64,000 nt of DNA from Fimbriimonadaceae bacterium (lineage in GTDB: Bacteria; Armatimonadota; UBA10988). Numbering within the stretch: the first letter of the stretch is position 1; every line of letters begins with the position of its first letter. Where the stretch lies: NCBI GenBank assembly GCA_020850355.1, contig JADZEX010000042.1:34586-98585 (forward strand). Reading direction: 5' to 3'. The notes beneath the pieces are model-generated. The model saw nothing but the letters and a program-made list of their open reading frames with translations. It was not told where the DNA came from and did no database searches. A program made the translations under genes and the position numbers. Positions 50,541 through 60,100 of the stretch are shown here, one piece after another.

Positions 50541-52574
50541 ATGCTGCGTTGGGCGCTTGCGCCGGCCCTCTGGGCCGTCCTCCTGCCGTCTCCGCGGGCG
50601 TCGGCCGCGGTGCCGGCAGACGCCGCCTGGCGGGATCTGCTGGGCCACCATCCGGCGCTGCTCGGTCCAGCCGTCAGGTTGCGGCAGCGCGCTGCCGAGC
50701 AGCCGGTGCGGTACCAGGAGATCCGGTCCCAGGCCGGCGCCAACCTGCTGGCGGCGGGGGTCGTCGAGCTGGTCGAGGGTCTGCCGCCGGAGCGCGCCGC
50801 GGGCTACCTGCAGCGCGCCGACCAGCTCGTTGCGCGGGGCGCCAGCAATCTCCACCAGGACACCTGGCTGGCCGTGACCGAGGTGGCGCTGACCTGGGAC
50901 CTGCTGCACCGTCACCTCGCGGCCGGCCGGCGGGCGGCCTGGCTGAGCTGGCTGAACGCCCATCTGGCGAGCTTCACGACCGACGAGAACGCCTTCCACA
51001 ACTCGACGCTCTCCAAGATCCTCTGCTACCTGCGCGTGGCCTACGGCACCTGGGGCGAGAATCCCCAGGCCCCAGCCTTCCGCGACGCGGCGCTGCGGCG
51101 GCTCTACGAGGGCAAGGTCGCGCCGGTGCTGCGGACCTTCGGCGCCGGTGGGGGCTACACCGAGTGCGGCTGGTACGCCCGCGGCGCACTCTGGCACCTC
51201 GCGCAGGGTCTCGAGTTGGCCCGCCGGCTGGAGGGTTACGACGGCTGGCAGCAGGCCCCGCGGTTCTTCGAGGAGCGCCTGGCCTACGAGCTGTACCAGC
51301 CCTATCCCGGGCTCTGGAAGGCCGGCTACAGCAGTGAGCGGTACGCCGTCGAGGGCGACGGTTCGCCGCTCTACGGCGGCCACAACGAGTACCCGCGGCA
51401 CCTCCGCGGGCTCCTGGCGCAGTATTACCGGGGTAGCGAACTGGCGCGCGCGGTCGACACGCGGCGCCGCGCCGGCAGCAACTTCGAGGCCCGGCTGGTG
51501 GACTTCCTGTGGGACGAGGGCCCCGACCCGCAGGCGGCCTGGCCCACCGACCTGCCGCTGGCGCACCTCGCGAGCGGCATCGGCCGGGTCTATGCCCGCA
51601 GCGACTGGACTGATCAGGCGACCTGGCTGCGCTTCGAGTGTGGCCCGCTGTTCAACCACCACCAACACTTCGAGGTTGGCAACTTCGAGCTGGTGCAGGG
51701 CGAGCCGCTGGCCACCGAGAGCGGCGAGTACCACGACTACAGCTCCAACCACAGCGTCAACTGGCTGCTGCGCACCGTCGCCCACAACTGCCTGCTGGTC
51801 GAGCAGCCCGCCGAGACCTGGTCGCGGCTGCGCGACGGCGGCCGCCAGCCGTACGCCAACGACGGTGGGCAGCGCAAGTCGTGGGACTGGCCGGCCGACG
51901 ATCTGGCCGGCTGGCTGGCCCGCCGCGAGACCTTCGAGCGGGGCCGCCTGGTCGCCTTCCATGAACAGCCCGCCCTCTGCTATCTGGCGGCCGACTGCAC
52001 CGCCGCCTACGCGCCCAGCAAGCTGCGCGGCTGGCTGCGCCAACTGGTTTTCCTGCGGCCGAGCACGGTGGTGATCGTCGACTGGGTCGCGACGACTCGC
52101 CCGGAGTACCGCCAGACCTGGCTGCTGCACAGTCGCCACGAACCAGCCCTGGCTGGCAGCACGGCGACCATCGTCAACCAGCCGGGCCGCCTGATCGTCC
52201 GGACGCTGCTGCCGCGCGGCGCGACCCACCGGGCGGTCGAGGGCTACACCTACGGCGGCGCGACCTTCGACCCGCCGCCAACCGGGCTGTCGCCCGCCGC
52301 CAACCGCTGGCGGCTGGAGGTCAGCCCGCCCGGCGCCAGCAGCTCCACCGTCTACTGCCATGTTCTGGACACCGGCCCCGCGGCGCCGGCCACCGCGAGC
52401 AGTAACGACGGCACGGTGCTGCTGCAGGTCGGCGCCACCCGGCTGGTCTGCCGGCGCGACGGCAGCGCGCAGGTCGCGCTGGCCGGGGCCACCCACGAGC
52501 TGCCGGCGACGGTGGTGCCGACCCGCTTTGGCATCGGCCAGGCCGCCGCGGACGGCCCGCCGGCGACGCGCTGA
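50541..52574 (+). CDS. Exported heparinase II/III-like polysaccharide lyase-fold protein
   Basis: A 677-residue secreted protein (signal peptide WALAPALWAVLLPSPRASAA). The first 370 residues form an alpha-helical toroid (WLAVTEVALTWDLLHR; FTTDENAFHNSTLSKILCYL). The C-terminal half is a heparinase II/III-like beta-sandwich with the family block FNHHQHFEVGNFELVQGEPL and a following TESGEYHDYSSNHS. Family members cleave uronic-acid polysaccharides by elimination. Catalytic Tyr/His residues are plausible in YGGHNEYPRHLRG but cannot be assigned. ATG 50541 follows AGGGAG. It may share its substrate pathway with the GH20 and sulfatase remnant. Confidence 0.8.
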   Translation: MLRWALAPALWAVLLPSPRASAAVPADAAWRDLLGHHPALLGPAVRLRQRAAEQPVRYQEIRSQAGANLLAAGVVELVEGLPPERAAGYLQRADQLVARGASNLHQDTWLAVTEVALTWDLLHRHLAAGRRAAWLSWLNAHLASFTTDENAFHNSTLSKILCYLRVAYGTWGENPQAPAFRDAALRRLYEGKVAPVLRTFGAGGGYTECGWYARGALWHLAQGLELARRLEGYDGWQQAPRFFEERLAYELYQPYPGLWKAGYSSERYAVEGDGSPLYGGHNEYPRHLRGLLAQYYRGSELARAVDTRRRAGSNFEARLVDFLWDEGPDPQAAWPTDLPLAHLASGIGRVYARSDWTDQATWLRFECGPLFNHHQHFEVGNFELVQGEPLATESGEYHDYSSNHSVNWLLRTVAHNCLLVEQPAETWSRLRDGGRQPYANDGGQRKSWDWPADDLAGWLARRETFERGRLVAFHEQPALCYLAADCTAAYAPSKLRGWLRQLVFLRPSTVVIVDWVATTRPEYRQTWLLHSRHEPALAGSTATIVNQPGRLIVRTLLPRGATHRAVEGYTYGGATFDPPPTGLSPAANRWRLEVSPPGASSSTVYCHVLDTGPAAPATASSNDGTVLLQVGATRLVCRRDGSAQVALAGATHELPATVVPTRFGIGQAAADGPPATR

Positions 52575-52579
52575 CTCTC

Positions 52580-52608
52580 TTGCCCCTCCTGCGGCGGGGT
52601 GCTATACT
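52580..52608 (+). promoter_or_regulatory. Promoter of secG-tRNA-Leu
   Basis: TTGCCC (52580-52585) and TATACT (52603-52608) are spaced by exactly 17 bases, with TGC directly before the -10. It is 25 bases upstream of the secG ATG and should drive the secG-tRNA unit. Confidence 0.7.
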
Positions 52609-52633
52609 GACCGCTTGTGAAGGTGTGACGCCC

Positions 52634-52873
52634 ATGACGCTGGGTGGCTTTTTGCAGTTCATCAGCATCGCCGTTGGGGTCGGGCTGGTCGTCGTCGTGG
52701 CGGCGCAGACCTCGCGCTCCGAAGGCCTTTCCGGCATTCTTGCCAGCGGTGGCGGGGGTGGCGGCAAGGTCGGCAAGGACAAGCGACTGGAGGGCCTCAG
52801 CCTCTGGCTGTGCTACGGCTGGTTGGCGGTCACGGCGTTGGCCGCGCTGATCCAGCACCGCGCGATGCAATAA
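52634..52873 (+). CDS. secG: Preprotein translocase subunit SecG
   Basis: A 79-residue protein with two membrane helices (about residues 4-22 and 54-74) joined by a Gly/Lys loop (SGGGGGGKVGKDKRLEG). It has the SecG core VVVVAAQTSRSEGLSG in the first loop. SecG aids SecYEG-SecA protein export. It starts at ATG 52634, with a weak AGGTGTGA upstream. The tRNA-Leu gene begins 5 bases after its stop, so both are likely from one transcript. Confidence 0.85.
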   Translation: MTLGGFLQFISIAVGVGLVVVVAAQTSRSEGLSGILASGGGGGGKVGKDKRLEGLSLWLCYGWLAVTALAALIQHRAMQ

Positions 52874-52878
52874 CCTCG

Positions 52879-52962
52879 GCCGAGGTGGCGGCATAGGTAG
52901 ACGCGCTAGTTTGAGGGACTAGTGACCTCCGGGTTGTGCGGGTTCGAGTCCCGCCCTCGGCA
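52879..52962 (+). tRNA. tRNA-Leu (anticodon GAG)
   Basis: A full class II tRNA can be folded. It has a 7-base acceptor stem GCCGAGG/CCTCGGC, a D arm with GGTAGA, an anticodon stem CTAGT/ACTAG around loop TTGAGGG (anticodon GAG), a long variable arm, and a T arm GCGGGTTCGAGTCCCGC. Discriminator base is A; the CCA end is not encoded. It reads CUC codons, which are frequent in this GC-rich genome. Confidence 0.95.
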
Positions 52963-52965
52963 TGG

Positions 52966-52996
52966 AAAGCCGGCCTACGGGCCGGCTTTCGCTTTT
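52966..52996 (+). terminator. Rho-independent terminator after tRNA-Leu
   Basis: A perfect 10-base-pair stem AAAGCCGGCC / GGCCGGCTTT (52966-52975 with 52980-52989) with a TACG loop, followed by CGCTTTT. It lies 4 bases beyond the tRNA end and should terminate the secG-tRNA transcript. Confidence 0.9.
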
Positions 52997-53047
52997 GCGG
53001 TGCAACCGTCGGCGGCCGGCCGGCGTTGAGGGGACAGGAGGACCGAA

Positions 53048-53878
53048 ATGCGAGCCTGGTGGCTGCTGTTCTGGCTGGCTGGTGGCGCGCTGGCGCAGAC
53101 CCCTGAGGCGATGCTGCTGCAGCCACGCTGGGCCGACCAGACCTTCCACGGCGTCGAGGAGGTCGAGGAGCTGCTGCGACGGTTCACCAACACCGAGCGC
53201 CGCAAGGCTGAGCTGCCCGAGCTGGCGGTGTTGCCCGAGCTGGTCAAGGCCGCGCGGCAGCATAGCCAAGAGATGCTTCGCGAGGACTACTTCAGCCACA
53301 CCTCACCGCACGAGCAGTGGGCCACGGTCTCGCAGCGCGTGGTCTGCGCCGGGCAATGGGAGGGGCAGGCTGGCGAGAACATCGTCTATGCCAAGATGAG
53401 CGGCGGCACGCTCGCCAACGACGACCTGGCGCAGCGGTTCATGTACGGCGCCCACGGCTGGATGAACTCACCGGGCCACAAGGCCAACATCCTCAGCGGC
53501 GACTACTCGCACATCGGACTCGGGGTCGCCGCGGCGGGTGGCCGGTACTACGCAACGCAGGTCTTCGCGCGGCCCTACTACGATTTCGGTCCGGTCACCT
53601 TGCGCCGGGTGGGCAACCAGCTCGAACTGGCCGGCAGCGCCAGGCTATTGGCCGAGACCTCCCGCGTGCATCTGGCCGTGGGCGGCGAGCTGCGCGAGAG
53701 CATTGCCGTGACGCGCGGCGAGGTGTTCCGGTTCAAGACCCTGCTGCCGGCCGGCGGCGAGCGGGTCAAGATCGGCTTGCATCCCGAGAAGGACGCCCGC
53801 AGCTACTGGATTCGCTGGGTCTTCTACCTCGACCCGCGCCAACCGCTGGAGCAAGTCGCGATCGACCCCTTCGATTGA
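53048..53878 (+). CDS. Exported CAP/SCP (YkwD)-domain protein
   Basis: A 276-residue secreted protein (signal peptide WWLLFWLAGGALA). The N-terminal two-thirds form a CAP domain: HSQEMLREDYFSHTSP, GQAGENIVYAKM, and the core block GWMNSPGHKANILSGDYSHIG, with His/Glu residues that could bind metal. About 90 residues of beta-strands follow, unlike classical CAP proteins. CAP proteins in bacteria are extracellular and of mostly unknown activity, in some cases peptidase or nuclease-like. ATG 53048 follows ACAGGAGG. Confidence 0.9.
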   Translation: MRAWWLLFWLAGGALAQTPEAMLLQPRWADQTFHGVEEVEELLRRFTNTERRKAELPELAVLPELVKAARQHSQEMLREDYFSHTSPHEQWATVSQRVVCAGQWEGQAGENIVYAKMSGGTLANDDLAQRFMYGAHGWMNSPGHKANILSGDYSHIGLGVAAAGGRYYATQVFARPYYDFGPVTLRRVGNQLELAGSARLLAETSRVHLAVGGELRESIAVTRGEVFRFKTLLPAGGERVKIGLHPEKDARSYWIRWVFYLDPRQPLEQVAIDPFD

Positions 53879-53888
53879 CCTTCCGCCC

Positions 53889-53916
53889 TTGTCAGGCAAC
53901 GCCACGGTGCTACCGT
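53889..53916 (+). promoter_or_regulatory. Possible promoter of the epimerase pair
   Basis: TTGTCA (53889-53894) is followed after 16 bases by TACCGT (53911-53916) preceded by TGC. The -35 is good, the -10 poor. The epimerase ATG is 31 bases downstream. Confidence 0.35.
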
Positions 53917-53947
53917 TGGGCGAGGCCAGCCAGGTCGGAGATGGTGG

Positions 53948-54655
53948 ATGCAGCTACTGGTGATCGGTGGGGCCGGACACGTTGGGCGGGTGCTGCGCCC
54001 AGCGCTGGAGGCGCGGCACACGTGCCGTTACCTGGATCTAACGGCGGTCCCCGACGCCGCTGATAGCCGGGTCGGCAGCCTCAACGACGACGCCGTCCTG
54101 GGTTCCGCGATGGAGGACGTCGAGGTCTGCCTGCAACTGGCGATGATGCGCTTCCGGGGGCCCGGCGACCAGGTCGACGACGCCTACGACGTGCATGTCA
54201 AGGGGATGCACCGCATCCTGCACCACGCCCGCCAGGCCGGGGCGCGGCGCGTCGTCTATGCCTCGACGCTGAGCGTCTACCGCACCAGCCGCCCGCCACG
54301 CGACAATCCGACGGAATCCGCACCGCCCGATGCGGTCGATCTCTATGGCCTCACCAAACGGCTCGGTGACGTCGTCTGCCAGGCCTTCTGCCAGCAACAC
54401 CCCGCGAGCAGCGTGATCTCGCTGCAGATGGTCGGCCCGCGCAACGCCGAGCAGTGGGCGCGGATGCAGGCCGAGGGCCAGGACTTGGACTACGCCACCG
54501 GCCCGAGCGACCTCCGCGACGCCTGGCTGCGGGCGATTGAGCTGCCGCAGCACCAGGGCTACGATGCCGTCTTCATCTGCGGCGACCGCAGCGGCCGGCA
54601 CCTCAGCGTGGCGAAGGCCCAGCAGTTGCTCGGATGGGTCCCGCAAGGCCGCTAG
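53948..54655 (+). CDS. NAD-dependent epimerase/dehydratase (SDR), copy 1
   Basis: A 235-residue extended-type SDR enzyme: NAD-binding GGAGHVG at residues 7-13, catalytic Tyr and Lys in YGLTK, and a Ser in YASTLSVY. These enzymes modify sugar nucleotides or related substrates. It is shorter than typical epimerases (about 310 residues) because the C-terminal substrate domain is brief. A 9-base gap separates it from a second copy with the same layout. Confidence 0.83.
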   Translation: MQLLVIGGAGHVGRVLRPALEARHTCRYLDLTAVPDAADSRVGSLNDDAVLGSAMEDVEVCLQLAMMRFRGPGDQVDDAYDVHVKGMHRILHHARQAGARRVVYASTLSVYRTSRPPRDNPTESAPPDAVDLYGLTKRLGDVVCQAFCQQHPASSVISLQMVGPRNAEQWARMQAEGQDLDYATGPSDLRDAWLRAIELPQHQGYDAVFICGDRSGRHLSVAKAQQLLGWVPQGR

Positions 54656-54664
54656 GAGGGTCCC

Positions 54665-55387
54665 ATGAAGTTGCTCCTGATCGGCGCCGCCGGGCATGTC
54701 GGCGGCATCCTGCGCCCGGCGCTCGAAGAGCGCTACGACTGCCGGTACCTGGACCTGCGCCCGGTCGAGGGCGCGGCCGACCGCACTCACCTCGGGTCGG
54801 TGACCGACCCGGCGGCGCTGCAGGCCGCCGCCGCGGGCTGCGAGGTGGTGGTGCAGTTGGCGATGTACCACGGCCGCCGCGAGGACCCGCACCGCGTCGA
54901 CGGCGCCTATGATGTCCATGTCAAAGGGATGCACCGCGTGCTGGAAGCTGCCGTCACGGTCGGCGCGCGGCGGGTGATCTACGCCTCCAGCCTCAGTGTC
55001 TACGGCAACCTGCGACAACGCGCCGCGGATCAGCCGCGGCTGAGCGAGGCGGAGCCGCCCGACTCGACCGATCTCTACGGCCTCACGAAACGTCTTGGTG
55101 ACGAGGTCTGCCGCGCCTGGGCCGTGAGACACCCCGACCTGAGCGTGCTGTCGCTGCAGATGGTGCTGCCGCGCAGCCCGGCGCAGTGGGCCGAGTTGCT
55201 CGCCAGACAGGCCGATCGCAGCTTCGTGACCGGGCCGGAGGACCTCTGCGACGCCTATCGGCGGGCGATCGAGTTGCCCGACCACCGCGGCTACGACGCC
55301 GTGTTCATCTGCGGCGACTGCGCCGGCCGGCACCTCAACCTCGCCAAGGCCGCCAGCCTGCTGGGCTGGGTGCCCCAGGGCCGGTGA
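54665..55387 (+). CDS. NAD-dependent epimerase/dehydratase (SDR), copy 2
   Basis: A 240-residue paralogue of the preceding gene: GAAGHVG near the start, YASSLSVYG and YGLTK active-site blocks, and an almost identical end (GYDAVFICGDCAGRHLN, LLGWVPQGR). The two proteins probably arose by tandem duplication and may act on related substrates or as a heterodimer. It starts at ATG 54665 after AGGAGG. A structured leader or terminator begins 159 bases after its stop. Confidence 0.83.
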   Translation: MKLLLIGAAGHVGGILRPALEERYDCRYLDLRPVEGAADRTHLGSVTDPAALQAAAAGCEVVVQLAMYHGRREDPHRVDGAYDVHVKGMHRVLEAAVTVGARRVIYASSLSVYGNLRQRAADQPRLSEAEPPDSTDLYGLTKRLGDEVCRAWAVRHPDLSVLSLQMVLPRSPAQWAELLARQADRSFVTGPEDLCDAYRRAIELPDHRGYDAVFICGDCAGRHLNLAKAASLLGWVPQGR

Positions 55388-55545
55388 GCCGATTGTTTCG
55401 CGCTGCGCGCGGTGCCTGTGCCCTGGGCCGGGATCGTTTACGACTGTGAAACAAGCCCGACACGCCCGCTGGCCATACTGCCCGACGTGGCCGGACGATC
55501 GGGCTCGGAGGCCACGAGCGGCGACGGCATGACCCTTTGGTGCCG

Positions 55546-55568
55546 GGCGGCTCGAGCGCCGAGCCGCC
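55546..55568 (+). ncRNA. GC-rich hairpin upstream of a terminator (possible regulatory leader)
   Basis: GGCGGCTCG pairs perfectly with CGAGCCGCC across a 5-base loop. It stands 24 bases before a strong intrinsic terminator and about 140 bases before the propeller gene. The arrangement resembles a riboswitch or attenuator, but no known class was recognised. Confidence 0.35.
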
Positions 55569-55591
55569 GGTACTCGCGAGAGCGACCAGAG

Positions 55592-55631
55592 AGGCTCGAC
55601 GAGTGGGGAGACTCGTCGGGCCTTTCTGTTT
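55592..55631 (+). terminator. Intrinsic terminator between epimerase and propeller genes
   Basis: GGCTCGACGAGT (55593-55604) pairs with ACTCGTCGGGCC (55611-55622) over 12 pairs, one of them a G-T wobble, with a 6-base loop, then TTTCTGTTT. It could simply end the epimerase transcript or act as the off-state of a leader for the next gene. Confidence 0.75.
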
Positions 55632-55706
55632 CGAGGCGAGCCGCCCCTGCTCGTGACGCGGCGCCGGGCGACGCTGCACACTACCATCGTGGTGGTGGAG
55701 TGGTCG

Positions 55707-57062
55707 ATGCGCTGGTTCGCAATCCTGCCGTGGTTGGTGCTGAGTGCCCCTGGCTGGGGGCAGTTTGCCCAGAACCTCCCCGATGCCCGGCCGGTCTACT
55801 CGGTCGCGGCGGAGATGGTCTACCCGCTCGATGACCTGCTCGACCGCGGGCTGCTGCCGATCACGGTGCTCTTGGAGGGCAAGCAGCAGCTCGCGATGCT
55901 GGACCTGGCGACGGGGCAGCACAAGTGGCGGATCCCACTCGACAAAGGCATCGAGACGCTCGCCGTCAGCGGTGAGCACCTGCTGCTGTTCAATGGTGAG
56001 GCCGGCGGGGTGCTCTCGGTCACCGAGGGCAAGCCGGTCTGGTACCAGCGCGCCGAAGGGCTCGACCGGGGGCACGACTCCGCGCCGATCTTCCCCCGCC
56101 GGCCCTGGCACGGCACCAGGCGGCCGCGGCAGAACGTGATTGGCGGTGCCGTGCTGCTGGGCCAGGAGCAGTTCTACGCGCGGATCGGCCGCAACATCTA
56201 CGGCATCACCACCGCCGATGGGCAGGTCGCCTGGTCGGTGCCGATGGAGCCCTGGCTGAACGTGCCGTTGCAGTTCTGTGGCGACAAGATCATCGCCAGC
56301 ACCTGGGGCACCGGGCTCTGGTGCATCGACCCGGCGGCCGGCAAGCTGGTCTGGGGGCTGCGCGACTTCCCGCCCGCCGCGCGGGTCCACAGCGTCGACG
56401 ACAGCCTCTACCACAACGCGATGGGCGGCCTGCAGAAGGTCGACCCGGCCACGGGGCGGGCGCTCTGGAACGCCAAGGTGGGCACCAACAACGACCAGTT
56501 CGTGCTGCACGCTGGCGGCAAGGTGGTGGTGATCACGCCGGGCCTCGCCGAGGTGCTGGACCCGGCCACGGGCAACACCGTCTGGAAACAGGAAGTGGCC
56601 GGCGACGCCACCGCCGTGCTCAGCGACAAGCTCTACTTCGTGCCCAAAGAGAAGCGCGTGCCGCAGTGCCTCGACCTGGCCTCGCTGCAGCTTGCCTGGA
56701 CCGGGCAGGCGCTGAAGGACACGCCGATTGCGCTGGTGCCGGCCGACGGCATGATCACGGCGCTCGGCGGCGGCGGCTGGGCGACCGGCATCGCCCCGCT
56801 CAGTGGCGCGCTGGCCTGGCACTGGGACGGGCCGTTCATGGGCGGCTTCACCGACCCCAACACCATCTTCACGGTCGGCCCAATCGTCTGGGCGCGGGCG
56901 TTCAAGTGGGCCGCCGGCTGGCATCCCAGTCTCGGCAAGACGGTCGCCTACCTGCCGTACGACGTCTTCTTCGGGCGCTGGCTGGGCGTCGCTGCCGATC
57001 GCTTCTTCGCCCACGATGGGCATCGCAAGATTCTGCACAGCTTCGCGCTGACCACGCCGTGA
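55707..57062 (+). CDS. Exported PQQ-like beta-propeller protein
   Basis: A 451-residue secreted protein (signal peptide FAILPWLVLSAPGWG) made of repeated propeller blades of the PQQ-enzyme/BamB type (LDLATGQHKWRIPLD; GKLVWGLRDFP; VDPATGRALWNAK; LDPATGNTVWKQEV). Blades contain the characteristic DxxTGxxxW motif. No PQQ-binding catalytic residues can be assigned, so it may be a scaffold or a sugar-oxidation enzyme. ATG 55707 follows GGTGGAG. It is 55 bases before a giant exported protein and probably expressed with it. Confidence 0.82.
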   Translation: MRWFAILPWLVLSAPGWGQFAQNLPDARPVYSVAAEMVYPLDDLLDRGLLPITVLLEGKQQLAMLDLATGQHKWRIPLDKGIETLAVSGEHLLLFNGEAGGVLSVTEGKPVWYQRAEGLDRGHDSAPIFPRRPWHGTRRPRQNVIGGAVLLGQEQFYARIGRNIYGITTADGQVAWSVPMEPWLNVPLQFCGDKIIASTWGTGLWCIDPAAGKLVWGLRDFPPAARVHSVDDSLYHNAMGGLQKVDPATGRALWNAKVGTNNDQFVLHAGGKVVVITPGLAEVLDPATGNTVWKQEVAGDATAVLSDKLYFVPKEKRVPQCLDLASLQLAWTGQALKDTPIALVPADGMITALGGGGWATGIAPLSGALAWHWDGPFMGGFTDPNTIFTVGPIVWARAFKWAAGWHPSLGKTVAYLPYDVFFGRWLGVAADRFFAHDGHRKILHSFALTTP

Positions 57063-57117
57063 TCGCCGGCAGGAGCCGCGCCCGCGACGGCCAAGCAGGG
57101 GCTGCTCGGAGCCGCTG

Positions 57118-60100
57118 ATGCTGGCCACCTGCCTGGCTCTCCTGACCGTCGTTGCGACGCCCCGCCTGGAGACCGTCTGGGACGGCCTGGCGACCTGCGA
57201 CCCGTCCCGCGCCATCGCGTCCAGCGCGGCCGAGTTGCGGCGGCCGGGCCGCGCCGCCGGGGTGCAACGCCCGGCGGTCTTCCTGCACCCGCGCGACGCC
57301 AGCGAGGCGCGCCTGCCCTACACCGTCGCGCTGCCCGCGCTCGGGGCCGAGGATCGGCTGGTCCTGTGTGGCTGGGCCGGCTACTCCGACGGCATCGGCG
57401 AGACCCCGGCCCATGACGGGATCGGCGTCGGGTTCAAGGTGGAGGGCCAGCGGCTGGCACACCAGCACCTCGCCGATCCGGGCTGGGCGCCGCTGCTGGC
57501 CGACCTGCGGCCCTACGCCGGGCGCAGCGTGACGGTGGAGCTGGTCACCGACAGCGGCGGCGGCGGCGACATCAACTACGACTGGGCGCTGGTCGGCGAG
57601 CCACGGATCGTGCTGCTGCGCGGCAACGCGGCCGACGCGCGCGGGGTGGCGCCGTTGCTGGCGGGCGGCGCGCTGCTGCAGGCCCCGGCCGGCGCCGCCG
57701 GGCCGCTCCGCATCCAAGCGTTGGGGGCTGCCGGGCAGCCGCTCGGCGAGCCGCTGACCGCACCGCTGACGGCGGCGGGGCAGGCCTGGCTGGAGTTCGA
57801 CTTCTGCCACCTGGCCGGCGCCGTGGCGGTGCGGGCCGAGCTGGTCGGCGGCCTGGCCCAGGAGCTGCGGCTGGCCGGCCCCCCGACCCAACTGGCGCTG
57901 CGGGCGAGCGGGCCGCGCCAGGGCGTGGTCGCGGCCGGCCAGCCGACGGCGCTCGGGGCGGTCGTCGAGAACACCGGCCGGGCGCCGCTGGCCGCCGGAC
58001 AGGCGACCGTGCAGTTCAGCGGCGCCGTCGCCGCGACCCGCCCGGTGCCGCCACTGGCCCCGGGCCAGACAGCGGCGGTCAGCGTGCCGCTGGCGCCGCG
58101 GGCGCAGGCCGGGGAGGTCGGTTACGACGTCGCCCTGCGGTGGCTCGACGGCGAGACCCCGCAGGCCGTGGCCCGGCCGGGTCAGGTGACCATCCGGCCG
58201 GCGCTGCCGCCGTTGCCGGCCACGGTGGTCAAAGCGCCAGTCGTGCAGCGAGCGGGCGATGCCGTGCTGCTGGCCTCACCGCGGCAGCGGCTGGTCTTGC
58301 TTCAGAACGGCCGCGGCGTGCTGCGCTGCGAAGTCGCCACGGCCCGTGGCTACCGGCTGGTGGCGCAGGCGACGCAAGTGGCCGAGGTCGAGCTGGCGGC
58401 CGGGCCGGCGCCGCTGGGCGTGCCGGAGATCCGCACCACGGCCCGCAGCGTGCGGCTGAGTTACCCCCTGGAGGGCGCACCCGCCCGCCTGGTGGCCACC
58501 TGGACCCTCGCCGCCGATGACCTGATCGACCTCGATCTCGAACTGACCGCCAGCGCCCCAGTGGCCCTCCGGGCGTTGCGCGGCCCGGCCGTGCTGGTCG
58601 GTGACGGCAGCAGTGGCGCGGCGAAGCAGCAGGCGCTGTTCCCGGGGCTGGAGTATCTCCAGGGCGCCGAGCCGTCGTCCAGCACCCGCGACTTCCACCC
58701 GCCGCTCAACAACCGCCTGGTCCCCGATCCGCACAAGGTGACGGTGCCGCTGCTGGCGGTGCAGACGGCCGACGCGCTGGTGGCACTGCTGTGGGACGCC
58801 GGGCAGACCTGGCACGCCAACCACCACCTGCCGTCGGCGCTCTTCGCCAGCCCGAATCACCTCGACCAGCAGGACAACCATCGGCTGCAGCTCTTCGCGC
58901 CCGGTGGGCCGGAGTTCTGCGATGAGAACCAGCTCACCGCCCGCGAGCCCTACGCCGTGCCGGCCGGCGAGACCGTCACACTGCGGCAGACCTGGCTACT
59001 CCGCGCCGGCGCCAAGGTGCTCGACGCGGTCGATGTCTGGTGTGCCCGGCGGCCGACCTTCGCGCAGGCTAACCCGCAGCCGCGCCCGCTGCCGCAGCAG
59101 TTGGCGCTGTCGCGCTGGGCATTTCAACAGACGGTCTGGGAGCCGACCACCAAGAAGTCGCGCCACTGCATCGGCTGGGAGCCGGCCAACAGCCCGCAGT
59201 ACGCGGCGCTGCTGCTGACCGACGCGCTGCTGACCAGCGATCCCGCCGGCGCCGCCGCGGCGCGGGAGCATGCCCAGACGATCCTCGACACGACCCTGGC
59301 CGAGCAGGGCGAGGGCGGTCTCGCCTCGCCGGCCGGCTGTCACATCCTGCGCGGCAACCTGCCGTTCGTCTATGGCCACCTCGACGGGGCCCTGCCGGCG
59401 CTGCGGGCGGCGGCCTACCAGTCGATTGGCAGCATGGCCGCCGATGGCTCCTGGGGCTACAGCCCGCCGCCGGGCATGGAGTTCCTCGGCCCCCGTGGCA
59501 CGCGCGAGCTGGGCACCTGCGCGGTGCCGGCCCAGGCCATCTGGCGCTGGGCCCGGCTGACCGGCGATCCCGAGGCGATCGGTGCCGGCCGGCGGGCTTT
59601 GGCCTATCTCGACCGCTTCGTGGTGCCCGCCGGGGCGCAGGGCTGGGAGTGCCCGATCCACCAGCCCGATGTGCTGGCGGCGGCCGCGGCGATCCGCTGC
59701 TATGTCGACGCCTACCGCACCACCGGCGAGCAGCGCTGGCGCGACCGCGCGGTCTACTGGGCTCGCAGCGGCCTGCCGTTCATCTACCTCTGGGAGGCGC
59801 CCGGCAAGCCGGGCATGAAGCACGCCAGCATCCCGGTCTTCGGCTCGACCTGGTTCACCCACAGTTGGCTCGGCGTGCCGGTGCAGTGGTGCGGCCTGGT
59901 CTACGCCTACGCGTTGCGGCAGCTTGCCGCCATCGACCACAGCCGACCCTGGCAGGAGCTGGCCTGGGGCATCACGGTCAGCGGCATGATCCAGCAGTTT
60001 GGCGACGAAGAGCCGCGCCTTAAGGGATGCTACCCAGACGGCTGGTACGAACGCTTCACGAAGCGCAACCCGCCCTACATCAACCCCGAGGACATCGACG

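Larger units (their letters stand above)
55388..55706 (+). other. Gap before the PQQ-propeller gene, with two hairpins
   Basis: This 319-base gap holds a GC-rich hairpin (55546-55568) and an intrinsic terminator (55592-55631), described separately. Between 55388 and 55545 I see no open frame of gene quality and only weak promoter-like boxes (for example CATACT near 55475). From 55632 to the ATG at 55707 there is a GC-rich leader with GGTGGTGGAG as ribosome site. Confidence 0.4.

Noticed and set aside
55546..55631. Assignment of the hairpin leader to a known riboswitch class
   Set aside because: None of the conserved cores I know (TPP, cobalamin, glycine, SAM, GEMM, fluoride, ZTP) could be read in it, so it is left as an unassigned structure.
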